Part shown: positions 53,666 to 64,000 of the stretch, one piece after another | Layout of the letters: every line of letters starts with the position of its first letter | How positions within the stretch are numbered: the first letter of the stretch is position 1 | DNA from: Thuidium tamariscinum | Taxonomy: Eukaryota; Streptophyta; Bryopsida; Hypnales; Thuidiaceae | Assembly (NCBI GenBank): GCA_947034885.2 | Contig: OX344752.2 | Location: forward strand, 11,470,001 to 11,534,000 | Direction of reading: 5' to 3' | Length of the DNA stretch: 64,000 bases | Made by a program: the position numbers and the translations under genes | Notes under the pieces: generated by a model | What the model saw: only the letters and a program-made list of their open reading frames with translations | Database searches by the model: none | Told to the model about the DNA's origin: nothing

Positions 53666-56384
53666 TCATTAGATTGATTAGTAGTCCAAATCAATGCCTT
53701 CAGTGATAGAGATGGAGATGGAGTTATTAGTGATTGCTTTAGTAACTTTCACCTTTGTATTGTAAATCCATTATAATAACTAACTTATAAAATTAATAAT
53801 AAATGTTTGTCAAGAAAATAAAATTTCAGTGGCTCCCTACATTTCTCATGTTGTTTTTTCTGGAAAAAAACTTGAAACTTTTCAGAAATGTCAACAAGGT
53901 TAACCAATCACTCTAGCTATATGCCATAAGCTACTTAACCTTGGTATTATTCATCAATTGTAGAAGGATTCCATTTAACTATAAGATATACCTAATATTT
54001 AGATAAAAATGTTTTTCCAAAGATTATTGTGAGTCTAACTTCCATGGTTCACATGAAAGATAAATATGTATTTTGAATCTATATTATTGGATCTTCAACA
54101 TTGTTAATGAAACCCTTCAATACATTGTTTTATAATGTTATGCAAAACTATTGAGGAACTTCAAGCCCTATTATCTTGCAATTTGTGAGGTGAAAGTTCT
54201 TGAAATTTTTCCTACATATTCTAAATGTTTTTCATTAACTTATTATTCTTTTTGATTTTAAGTAAAAGACTTTTTTCAATTTGCAAAAAATCATCAAAAA
54301 GTGACTAGAGTATTGCAAATTCACTTAGACCTCTTTGCAGAATAGGGTGATTTAGAATAAGCTAGACTCCACACTTGCTTTTGAAATTTTGCACAATTGT
54401 ATCTAACAAGTTTAAAAACTCAATAACCATGGAGAGACACATTTTTATCAAGAGCAAAAATTATACTCCAAGAGGGATCGAAGTCCCATTTTTCAAAAAT
54501 GAAAAAGGTTTTCACCTCACTTTAAATGTTATAATCTCTCATTCCACTTAATCAAATGGGTGAAATTTTTTTTCTACATATTGCCTTCATTTTTTGATAC
54601 ACTTTCATACAATTGGAATTCAAAGGAAAGATGCTAATTCTTTATTTTGGAAAATGCATTGAAAATTTGAAGTCCCAAAATTTGCCTCTTCCAAAATACT
54701 ATCCATCTTCTACGAATTACTGGAAAGTCTATCATTGAATTGAGAACTAATACATCCAAAATCAAAACTTGAGAAAAACATCAAGATCTAGTATATTTGA
54801 GTCTTATTTCCAAAAGCCCTCAACTCTACAGAAAGTGAAGATTGCAATGGACACCCTTGTACAAAATCTTGAATAGAAAAATCATAATCACTCACTTTTA
54901 AGATTGTATTTTTGATGCTAATACAAGACTTCAAATTCAATGGAATTTGTGCATTTGTTTCAAAAAGAAAGAAACTAGATTTCAAAAAAAATTCAAAAAT
55001 TTAAACTTGTGATAGTAACAAGTTGGTTAGGTTTTATTCAATTTCAAAGTATTGTAGACACCAAAATTTGGTTCCTTGGGCATTTAGGGGGGCGTGGGGG
55101 GAACTTGGTGGGGAACTTGATGGGGAACTTCTCGAGCCCCTGCCTTGCGAGCACCGAGAAGCATCTGTTTATAATGGGGACAGAAGATGCTAAACACAAC
55201 CTGTCCCCCAGTTACAATGGGGAACGTGATCATGATCGGGAACACGATCTACTTGTTATCTTGGTTCAGAACCATCCAGAAAATTACCATTTGAATGTTC
55301 TCAATCTTCCCATTGGGATGCATTCACACCAAGTGGGGGGCTTAGGCTTATGCATGTTATTTTTATTTTTATTTATTTTTTAAATCTACAAATGAAATGA
55401 AATTTCATTGCATGTGGTAGAGGTATCTAGTAACTAGTAACATGTGGTAACTAGTAAAATAAATATATTTGGATATGATCTAGGGTAGTGCAAGGCAAAG
55501 CAAATATTTTTAGAGGTGCATTGACAGAAATAATGGAGATTGCAGAAAAAATTGCAATTTTATCTCATTGGCATTGCCACTATTTTGCACCTTTGTCTTT
55601 TGAAGGTTAATTCCTAAAAGACCATTGTCTTTTCATGGAACAAAATGGATTTTAGGCAAGTTCCTATGATTTCAATTTTGAATGAAACTTTTTAAAAGTA
55701 CTTTCTTAAAAGATACGTATTAGCTTTATGGGAATATAATTTTATTCAATCAATGCCTAGGAACAAAAGTCGTACTACAGAAAGTTCTAATGACAACTTG
55801 GTGGCCAAAAAATAGCGTACAAAAAACTTGAAATTATTCATGTTTTCTCTACAAGTGAAGATTCAATTCATTGCATTTGAATTAGTGATGTGAAAATATG
55901 AACAATCTTGATTTTTAGGCAATCACAACATCTTTCTAAGAAAATAACTAAAGCAATTCATTTTTTGATGCAATTTTCACAATTTTTCAAAAAATTATTT
56001 GACAAGGTAATGTTTGTTTGTTGGAATAGTTTCACCATTGGGATTATTGTGTTTCAAATTCCATCTTGGAGTTATTGTGTTTCAATCCCATTCTTTTTAT
56101 CTTAGACCTACATCTACTTAATAATTTTTTAAAGAACGAAATTAAACATTTTTTTTCAAATTCTTAGATTTACAATTCAATTCTTCAACATAAATTTCTT
56201 AAAGTCCGTAGTGCAAATTTTTTTTTCCCACAAACTGTAGTCAAAGTTATTTCTAATCTCAAAAGTCAAACTTCATGGAATTTCTACCTTGTGAATTCAA
56301 ACAAGTAAAGTACAAGATCCTACTTTTTCTTAAATACTTTTTCTGTCTCATGTCTTTTTGGACCAAAAAATTTCCTTGGTTCTT
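53666..56384. other. AT-rich intergenic, no gene recognised
   Basis: Nothing resembles a known protein. A possible minus-strand member of the tail family lies near 55356-55409, between TGCATGT repeats. A short G-rich stretch at 55084-55140 (GGGGAACTTG units) stands out from its surroundings. Its short frame (55009-55383) matches nothing known. Confidence 0.4.
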
Positions 56385-56575
56385 CAAGGGCTTATTCCAT
56401 AAACGATGCAGAGGCCATTTTTTAGTTGGTGAATGAGAGAGAATCTCTTTGTGTAGAACAAAAATGCACCTATTCATCTTTAAAAATAGGGATGGAAGGG
56501 GGATATCTTCTACAATGTTTTGACTTTCAACAAGTGCTTTTGGATTATTTTTAACCAATGATTTCCAAAGTATCA
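56385..56575 (-). mobile_element. partial inverted copy of the TTAA/CCC MITE
   Basis: Read on the minus strand it shares 'gtcaaa..attgtagaagata', 'ccccttccatccct' and 'gatgaataggtgca' with 56614-56797. It is immediately followed by that copy in the opposite orientation, so the two form a loose inverted pair. Confidence 0.5.
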
Positions 56576-56613
56576 AAATTCATGATTTTCATAATCATTG
56601 GCTTGTCCATTAA

Positions 56614-56797
56614 CCCATAAACAATAGACTAGTGGCCATGGAAATCATACACAGTTTTGATATCGTGTGACATCATCTACTTTGAATATTAAGCCAAAAA
56701 TACTCATTAGAAATCAAAGTATTGTAGAAGATCTCCCCTTTCCACCCCTAATATCTAAGATGAATAGTTGCACTTCTATCCTCTTGATGTTTGAAGG
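56614..56797. mobile_element. TTAA-flanked MITE with CCC ends, copy 2
   Basis: TTAA lies at 56610-56613 and 56798-56801. The interior 'gatatcgtgtgacatcatct' and 'tcaaagtattgta' match 50848-51069. The terminal repeats are diverged. Confidence 0.65.
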
Positions 56798-56798
56798 T

Positions 56799-57210
56799 TA
56801 AGGGAGAAACACCCAATATTACACTTGTACCTTGCAGTGGACTTTGGACTCATCCAAAATGGACTATGGACTCATCTAAAATCATCCTTGGATTGCAATG
56901 AATGTGTTTGCCAAATGTTTGACTGTAATTCATTGATGCAATTATAGGAAACATACCAAAATCTAATTGGGTCACTGCTAATTTAGTAGCATTCAAATTT
57001 AGGGGCATCTATTCAACAACATCAGTGGTATAGAGAACCAATACTTTGAAAAATTATAGAAATTACATACGACATCCAAAAAATCTGATTTTTCTTAATA
57101 TTCATGATTTTCACTTGCTAATACTAGAAAAAATATTATTTTTAGATAAAACTGCCTCCAACTATGCTGAATTCTTTATTTATACGGTTTTGGGTGCTTC
57201 CACCATAAGG
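56799..57210 (+). mobile_element. MITE of the 'GAAGCACCC' family, copy D
   Basis: It starts TTAAGGGAGAAACACCCAAT, directly abutting the previous MITE, and ends TTGGGTGCTTCCACCATAAG. The body matches 52904-53297 in reverse and 40952-41300 in part. No coding frame. Confidence 0.7.
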
Positions 57211-58107
57211 GTTAATTTCATTGTGCTTAACTTAGGCCATTCTTTGTCAGTAATTGCGAGTTAAGTACCAATCGTGTAAGTGTTGCAAGGAGCCATGTGG
57301 CAGCCCATCCTATCAAGTTTGACTTCAAAGCAAATTCTTGCAGAAGGAGCAATTCTAAGTGGGCTGGACTGGCTGGAATGACAGTCTACTTCTAGCTCTG
57401 TTGATAAGTTGACTGAAGCCAACAATGGATCAGTGGTTGTTTTTTTGCAATTTGTTATCATTTTGCATCAAAATAATGGACTTTGCACCAAGCTTATAGA
57501 AAATAATTATTAGAATTTAGCATGACATTGTCAAAAAAAAATTAAAATTAAAAAAATCTTGGATGAAATTGTCGAATTGTGGATGAAAATATAATTATGA
57601 ATATGTGATACTCCGTATATGTTAATGTGATATTTTCTATCAAATATGTGGATGAATGTTGAAATCAAGAGCTCCCCTACAATAGTTAATATCACCACTT
57701 TGGCACTTCATGAGAAATGAAAAACAACAACCATGCAATCGATGTGACCACTGATGCCAGTGAGGAATGGTGAGTCCCAATGATCCCAAAGCTAGTTAAT
57801 GGAATTTAGTGCAATATGCTATCCTTCAAGACAAATTTGCATCAACTCTTGCTTTCTTGACGGTGAGTAGTTTCAAAATAAAATAGAAAAAGAAAGGATC
57901 TTGCAATTTGTGAAGGATTATTGGGAGTACCATGACACAAAATTGACTAACTAGATGCTAATTCCTATGTGGAGGAAGTTGCAAATTGGCTATCAAATTT
58001 GATTGATCATTGGAGTAATGGCTAAAATGTCTCTATTAAGACCCTTTTTCACAATGTACTAGTATTGCAAGCAAGATGTTAAATTTGCCCCATGAAGTGG
58101 CTAGACT
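57211..58107. other. AT-rich intergenic, nothing recognised
   Basis: No coding or RNA signal seen. Confidence 0.5.
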
Positions 58108-58457
58108 TAAGGTAGAAGCACCCATTATTTTCAATGTATCCATAGTTTGACATTAGAGTTTCCTATAAAGTGTCCCCACTAGTAGCTTGAAACTTTAGTT
58201 GTGGTTGGTGGGCTCTGATTATTTTAGATTTTGGTGTGAGAATCCAGGCAGATTTACTAGGAATGCAGATTTAGGTGCTCTACTAAGTCCTACTTTGAAA
58301 ATTCACAGAAATTAGATGCCTTGTCCAAAAATTCTATTTTTTTTTTGAAAATTCATGATTTTCAGTTGCCAATACTACAAAATATTCTTTATAGGAAAAG
58401 GTACCTCCAACTATGCTGAAACTGCTAACTTTGGCTGTAATGGGTGCTTCTACCTTA
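58108..58457. mobile_element. MITE with TAAGGTAGAAGCACCC ends, copy B
   Basis: The 350-bp element begins TAAGGTAGAAGCACCCATTA and ends with GGGTGCTTCTACCTTA, a perfect 16-bp terminal inverted repeat, or 17 bp with the next base. It is directly followed by a partial copy of another MITE family. Confidence 0.85.
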
Positions 58458-58640
58458 CCCTAGGGGTAACGCTGAATTTTTTTAATTTTTTGCACAAATT
58501 TTCTTTTGCAAATTCAGAATTCATATTTGCAATCAAAGACCCAAAGTTAGCTAGGGAGGGCCTTAGACATACCCAAAAACATGGACCAAATATAGGGGAC
58601 TTTTTTACTTTTATTCATGAGTAACATGAGTTTTACCCTC
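58458..58640 (-). mobile_element. MITE family 'AAATCCTACCATCAAAGG', truncated copy 3
   Basis: Read on the minus strand the interior matches copies 1 and 2 ('gttttac', 'aaatatgaattc', 'ttgcaaa', 'gaaaatttgtgc' and 'ggggtaac' landmarks). Both terminal inverted repeats are missing or changed. Confidence 0.6.
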
Positions 58641-59059
58641 CTGAACCCACTTCGTGGAATGGATATAAAGTCCTGCGTATTGCAAGGATTTTTTGGGTAA
58701 AAACCAAATTAAAATTCAGCCAGTTTGGGGAATGCTGGCAAGTCCATCTTGGAGCTCCTCTGTCTCCCTCGCAAACCAAGCTCAAGCTTATGTTCCGTGC
58801 TACCGGTGCAGCACCCAAGCAAAGCCAAGTTCAGTAGGGCGTGGCGTCTGTTGCCGGGGTCAGAGGGGTCAACCATGATGAAACAGGTGGCCTCCGTCTG
58901 TCCTTGACCTGACCTGCAGCATCCTCCCTGTGGTGAAAGACCCAGTTTTGGAATTCCGTGCTGGATGTTCAGGATCATAAACCCTAAACCTCTCTGATCC
59001 GTTTGTGTCAAAAAAAACCACCCTAAACCCCAAAACCCTCCCACGGAAGCAAAGTCAAT
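58641..59059. other. GC-richer fragment, unrecognised
   Basis: Sequence from 58690 to 58960 is much less AT-rich than its surroundings, and frames on both strands are short and dissimilar to anything known. A retroposon tail (58991-59019) is flanked by ACCCTAAACC at 58981-58990 and 59020-59029. Confidence 0.4.
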
Positions 59060-59088
59060 TAAGGTTGAGGCACCAGTAGCCAACCATT

Positions 59089-59364
59089 TAAGGTAGGTAC
59101 ACCCAAAAGCGCCACTTATTCACACTGTGCCTAGTTCCTGTTATTAGCTAGTTCAGATTTTTATGCAGTCTTGTTGGGAAGTGAAAGCATGTTCCAACGC
59201 ACCAAAGAACGCAGGATTTGGATACCGTATGCAGAAGTTATTAACGGTCAAAGTCTGTTTTTGAAAGTGCCATCTACAGTCTGGGTACATGACTGATTTT
59301 GGAAATGTATGTGCACTGTAGATGGTGCTTTTGGGAACAGGGGGCTTTTGGGTGTACTTACCTT
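59089..59364. mobile_element. MITE with TAAGGTAGGTACACCC ends, copy 1 (nested)
   Basis: The 276-bp element starts TAAGGTAGGTACACCCAAAA and ends CTTTTGGGTGTACTTACCTTA. Inner inverted repeats include CCATCTACAGT and ACTGTAGATGG. It is nearly identical in plan to the copy at 61981-62257, which is in reverse orientation ('gaacgcaggatttggata' against 'tatccaaatcctgcgttc'). Confidence 0.85.
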
Positions 59365-59366
59365 AA

Positions 59367-59940
59367 CCCATTAAGGACCGTGGTTGATTTAGGGGGTGGA
59401 CGTAGTTTTTAAACACAATTCTCAAAAAGTGCAATTTTCTGCCTTTTTAAAAGATGTAATCCTAGATCGGATTGAATAAATGAGTTCCATGGGTTAAGTC
59501 CTTGAACCACACAAAAAATAAAAGTGATCCAACGGTTCATGTCTTTGTAATTACTCTTCAAACATTGATGTGTCATAAACACCCTTTGGCATTGGTTATA
59601 ATTAGGGTTGCTACAATTGGGTATAGATTTGAATATATTATCTGGAAATTGACCAAAACCTTTCAATTTATTATTTCAAACACACACATAATTGTCCTTT
59701 CCATAAAATATGCATTTTTCATTGAAAATTTCAATATGAAAGGTTGGACCATTTCAAGTTTGGCCAAGCACAACTCACTCATTTTTGCACACATTCTCTT
59801 GAAATTGGTTTTGTTAGATGTGTTTAAAGACACTCTAAATGCGTTCTTCTCTAAGTTTTTTGAGATCAAATGTTCTACAAATTATAGGAGACAAAAAGTC
59901 CTCAAATCAACCCAAAAGTGGTCGACCGGTCCTTAATGGG
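59367..59940. mobile_element. TTAA/CCC MITE (piggyBac-like), 574 bp (nested)
   Basis: TTAA at 59363-59366 and TTAG at 59941-59944 flank perfect 14-bp ends: CCCATTAAGGACCG at the left and CGGTCCTTAATGGG at the right. The left TTAA overlaps the last bases of the preceding MITE, so this element may have used that end as its target. The 144-codon frame inside (59502-59936) resembles no transposase. Confidence 0.75.
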
Positions 59941-60326
59941 TTAGGCAATTTCAGAGCAAATTTTCCACAGTATGAGGTGGTGGGAATTTTTCCCATGTAG
60001 GAAGATAAGAAATATGGGGATAGAAAATTTTTCAGAATTTTATTTCTAAAACTGAATTTACAGTGAATTTTGGAAAGCAAAAAGTACTCCAAACCAATAG
60101 CCAATGTCTAAAGTCTCCTAATTCCAATAATGCTTTAACTGCTTTCCGTTCACTTCTTCCACTCACTAATTTAGACATCTGTCATTATCTTATTAGTATT
60201 GGCCTCAAAAAGGACCAAAACACGCAATTCAAGGTATTTTTGGAAATATATTCTGGACTTGATTGGAAATAGGGCCCCCTACAGGTTGGCTACTGGGCGT
60301 GGTCGACATTTGGTGCCTCAACCTTA

Positions 60327-61883
60327 GGATGCTTCAAATTACATCCCAAATCTCAACTCTCCAAGTTAGTGTTTCTATTTTGAGTGAAATTTCGCTCACC
60401 CTCATAGATTTTGGCCTCTCTAGTACTCTCCCTCCCAAATTTCAGCCTGTAAGGTAGGTCTATAAACCAACCTTCTAAAGGATGGAATTAAAATTTTTGG
60501 GAGTTGAAACATCTTCAAGTATTTTTCAATATATTATCCTTGAAAGATAAGTGGAATATTTAGGCATCTAATCCAAGTTGTTTCATATTTTTTTGACTTT
60601 TATGAAATTAGTTACAAATTATTGAAGTCGAAAAGAAGTGATCATATGTGGTCATCAAAAGTGACCACCTCCTAAAATGTGTAGATTTGGTACATTAATG
60701 AAAGCAAAATGTACCTCTCAATCATGTTTACTTTAAATGCCTCGTCCAAGTTCAAGCCTCCTACCTTATCCCAAAGCCAACAAATTGACACACGGCCAAA
60801 AAAAACCTTCCTCTAAGTCCTAGTTCAAGGATCAAATACCAACTTCTTTTGGTTGTAAAAGTGGAATTGCAAAAATCTATTGTGGGATATAGGATTATTA
60901 AAGCATTTAAATGTAGAAAATTATGGATCAAATTTTTTTAAAGAAACATTTTTTTTTGGATTGACAATGATGATTTAATTTTTTCAAATCTTTTGAATGA
61001 ATTTTATGCATCATGAACTTTAGTCTTTGTATACAAAAATTGAACCTAAACATGCATTATACAATTGTAAAATAAAAATTAAACATATTATTTGTTTCAA
61101 CAAATATTTCAAATACAAGGGTATTAAGATATAACAACAATCAATATTACAACCTATACCCTCTCTACAATGGTTGATGCAATCCCTTGCTATCAATTCC
61201 TCCCCCCCCCCCCCCCCCAAATCCAAATATTGTGAGAACCAACATCATTTGCACGTTTCTCAAATTGTTAAAGTTTTTAATTCTTTAAATGCAAATTTCC
61301 TTCATTTTTTGTGCACAAGAATTTCAAATAATGTATACCAACATGCCCAAGGCACAAAAAGTTTTTTCCAAAGCTTTAAGAAAAAAGTTAACAAAAGACA
61401 AAGCAATTCCAATTCATGTTGAACAATAGACATGGCTAACTTTGAAATTAATTTTCATTCAAATTACAACTAATTTTTTCTTCAAACTCCTACGATAATG
61501 TGGAGCATGTGCATACTACAATTTTTGTATTTACACTTTTACACTTTGTCCATTGATGCTTATGGTATCCATTGGTTGGTTGAATGAAAACATTTCACAT
61601 TTGCACTCATAAGATTCAGTAGCCCATAGAAGGATTGCCTTTCTCTTTGTGAAGTCCCCATCACCTAATTTCATCTGACATTTCTTGAAGTTTGCAACTT
61701 TAGTTACTGAATGGTGTGGGATATTCCACACCATTTCATCCGCTGGAAGGCAGTGTGATAGGTTGCTACTAAATGTTATACTCAGTTTTGTTTGTCACTA
61801 ACTTATAGCAAATACAGTAATGATCTAAAGTGTGAATGATTTTTAATATTCAGCTTGGCACCAGACCTACAATAAGAAAGTTA
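60327..61883. other. AT-rich intergenic with a C homopolymer
   Basis: No gene recognised. A 17-bp C run at 61202-61218 interrupts otherwise AT-rich DNA. 61700-61740 ('ggtgtgggatattccacacc') repeats a palindromic motif also seen near 41350-41375 ('ggtgcggaatattccacacc'). Confidence 0.6.
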
Positions 61884-62752
61884 GTTTATAGGAGAGGGCT
61901 CTGAAATCACCTAGGCTTTTGCAACTGTCCAGTAGGAGGTTGTGAAATGGAACTTGATTGTGAATCAATGAACTTCCAATTAAGGTAGGTACACCCAAAA
62001 GTGCCCTATTCCTAAAAGCACCATCTACAGTGCACATAAATTTCCGAAATCAGTCATGTTCACAGACTGTAGATGGCGCTTTCAGAAACAGACTTTGATT
62101 GTTAATAACTTCTGCATATAGTATCCAAATCCTGCGTTCTTTGGTGCATTGGAACATGCTTTCACTTGCCAACAAGACTACATCAAAATTTGAACTAATT
62201 AATAGCAGGAACTAGGCTCAGTATGAATAAGTGGCGCTTTTAGGTGTACCCACCTTACATTGGAGCATGATAAGAGTTTAGTTTTTCCTTCTTCAATGGA
62301 TGGTTTCAGAACCATAGTGGCTTCATTCTTAACTAAGTGAGTAAAATAAGACTTGGTTGTTGAACTCTCTTCTTATAAGTGTTACAAAATCTGAAATAAT
62401 GATTAATTCAAGTATTCACTTCAACTTTAGGAAGGAACGCATTTAGAAACCACCTTGATTATTTTTTACATGTTGCAATGCTAGTCCTTGAACAAAGTCA
62501 GATTTATTTCCAAACTGTGCATGTATGAGTTTTCATGGCCTACTGATCACAAATAGGGCACTATGCCAGATTGTATTTGAAAATTGATAACTAATTCAGT
62601 AATGCTTCAAAAAATATGAAACAACTTGTGTTAGATTTCTAGAATATTTTTCTTTGACTGAAAAATAAGTTCAAAATATTTGCATGAAAAGAAATACATG
62701 GAAAAGGGCGATCAGCTCATAAATGAGCAGTTTCTGAGCCTCCTCCCTTACA
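61884..62752. repeat. large dispersed repeat, copy 2
   Basis: It aligns with 5150-5283 plus 6104-6597. It carries the MITE at 61981-62257 and lacks the MULE-like insert of copy 1. It ends GAGCCTCCTCCCTTA. Confidence 0.7.
61981..62257. mobile_element. MITE with TAAGGTAGGTACACCC ends, copy 2 (inverted)
   Basis: The 277-bp element reads TAAGGTAGGTACACCCAAAA at the left and TTAGGTGTACCCACCTTA at the right. The body is the reverse complement of 59089-59364. It is inserted in the large dispersed repeat. Confidence 0.85.
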
Positions 62753-63009
62753 TTTGTAATCTACAGTAAAATTAATTGAACTCACTGCCTGCCACAGAGG
62801 CATACAGTCAACCTATTATTTATTTATTTTACAAAGTAATGGTGGAATGAACAGAAAAAAAGGACTAAAGTCACTAAACTAAACTGATGTCAACCTATTA
62901 TTTTTTACCCCTTCTCTGCTAATTAAGCCTAAACAAAACTAATAGTGGCTTTGACTAATTTTATGGACAGCCAGTGGAGCTCCTGCAGTAACAAACAACG
63001 GTATTGGGT
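62753..63009. other. intergenic, nothing recognised
   Basis: AT-rich sequence with an ATTTATTT run near 62817. Confidence 0.4.
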
Positions 63010-63091
63010 GTGGCTGGCAGTCTTGTACTTTATTTCTCTTGCAATGGAATTCCATTTCATTTGTGTCAAAAAAACCAAAAAGAAAAATCAA
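63010..63091 (+). mobile_element. 82-bp retroposon tail, 9-bp flanking repeat
   Basis: GGTATTGGG lies at about 63001-63009 and 63092-63100. The insert contains GCAATGGAATTCCATTTCAT, then TTGTGTCAAAAAAACC. It is the cleanest match to the tail consensus. Confidence 0.65.
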
Positions 63092-63100
63092 TGGTATTGG

Positions 63101-64000
63101 GGTCGAACCATTTTTAAAAGTCAACCTTTAGAGATTTTTTGACTATGTTTTCATCAAAAACGCTCCAAAACTCTAATTTCTAATACAAGTGCAAAATTTT
63201 AGAAAAAAAACATTTCTTGACACATATAACTCTAGGATCTTGTAGTAAGGTGGTTTGAAAAGATGTGAATTTTTTTTGGAAATTCCCATCATGTAGATTG
63301 CAAGATATTAACATTTGAATGGACAAAAATCCTTTTTCTATCATTGCACAAATCAACACTTCACAATGTCACATTTGTATGAAAAAATGTTCAAAATGGT
63401 AGTTACTCTTTGAATTCATTCTTCAATGCAAGTTGGCTACATGTTTGGAAAAAGAAAAGGGGAAAAAAATAGAAAGAAGTAGAAACTGATTCAAAATACT
63501 AAATTGTGAACAATTTATTTATGGAAATGAAAAATGCCAATCCCAATGATTGTAATATTGTAAAAAAAATTTCATCCGATGTTTTAATTTCTTTTCAAAA
63601 ATATTAAAAATTGAATTAGATAAAAGGCTTCAATTTTTTTTGTAGAGTAGAGATTCTATAACTACATGCAAACTACCCAAACTAAAACTCTTCAATACTT
63701 TCATTTCATCAATCAAAATGGAATAATGCAAAGCTTTCCACAAAGATATAAATTTGATAATTTAATTTCAAATTTTTGTTTTAAGAAAAATTAATTTTTA
63801 ACAACGTTGTTAGGTGCCCAAGTGGCCCACCAAGTAATGAAAATGACATATCATGCTATAACTTTTTAACCATGTAATCAAAAGTTATGAAAATTGTTGG
63901 GCCATAAGCTACTCCTTGGAAAAGTGTTTTGTGAAAATTTCAAAGAAAAAACAAAACAAAACTCCATTTGTAATGAGCTGCCCAAAAAATTGCTATGTTG
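63101..64000. other. AT-rich intergenic to window end
   Basis: No coding, RNA or repeat structure that I can support. Confidence 0.5.

Larger units (their letters stand above)
59060..60326. mobile_element. outer element of a nest, ends TAAGGTTGAGGCACCA
   Basis: The left end TAAGGTTGAGGCACCA followed by GTAGCCAACC (59060-59085) is mirrored at the right: GGTTGGCTAC from about 60283 and TGGTGCCTCAACCTTA ending at 60326. The right end has about 17 extra bp between the two blocks. Two other complete elements (59089-59364 and 59367-59940) lie inside. Confidence 0.7.

Noticed and set aside
55009-55383. 124-codon frame in the GC-richer patch
   Set aside because: No homology or exon structure; the Gly-rich part comes from a short G-rich repeat.
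59502-59936. 144-codon frame inside the TTAA/CCC element, considered as a transposase
   Set aside because: No DDE motif or transposase-like segment; composition matches AT-rich non-coding DNA.
1-64000. CRISPR arrays, bacterial operons, tRNA or rRNA genes
   Set aside because: No regularly spaced direct repeats with unique spacers, no cloverleaf or rRNA sequence that I could recognise; the window is eukaryotic.

Overview
The window is nuclear DNA of a green plant. The best guess is a non-seed land plant (bryophyte or lycophyte grade) or a close streptophyte relative; I cannot name the species. The reasons are intron-rich genes with canonical GT-AG introns, a plant-type cytosolic multidomain acetyl-CoA carboxylase, a plant-specific TPR/thioredoxin-like (TTL) protein, TTTAGGG-type telomere-like tracts, and AT-rich intergenic DNA packed with small DNA transposons.

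Layout. 1-2.9 kb: right part of a pogo/Tigger-like DNA transposon whose transposase frame is cut by two in-frame TAG codons. 2.9-6.6 kb: AT-rich repeats, including a MITE and a MULE-like insertion with an 11-bp target duplication. 6.7-7.6 kb: less AT-rich stretch with a possible small gene or ACCase leader. 7.89-25.09 kb (+): complete ACCase gene, 32 exons, 2258 codons, with every exon junction closing in frame. 26.93-28.80 kb (+): four-exon Mpv17/PMP22-family membrane protein. 28.8-43.6 kb: mostly repeats, with a decayed LEA-2/NHL-type gene at 38.3-38.9 kb and short unrecognised exon-like pieces at 33.4-38.2 kb. 43.68-47.97 kb (-): complete seven-exon TTL gene, 870 codons, with a candidate promoter near 49.48 kb. 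49.5-64 kb: no recognisable gene, but a dense mosaic of MITE families and tiny retroposon tails.

The three intact genes are unrelated housekeeping or stress-type genes: malonyl-CoA synthesis, an organelle inner-membrane or peroxisomal membrane protein, and a TPR co-chaperone-like scaffold. They do not form a pathway. ACCase and Mpv17 are tandem on the + strand; TTL faces them tail to tail across about 15 kb of repeats.

I found no clearly new molecular system. The most unusual signals are in the repeats: a family of very short 3'-tail retroposon insertions with clear target-site duplications, several MITE families sharing TAAGGTA ends, piggyBac-like TTAA/CCC elements, a nest of three elements at 59.06-60.33 kb, a 64-bp four-unit tandem repeat forming ACCase intron 2, and one repeat family in two ACCase introns. 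Coordinates of intact genes were derived by hand from splice sites and reading frame. Element boundaries in the repeats are approximate unless a target duplication is given.
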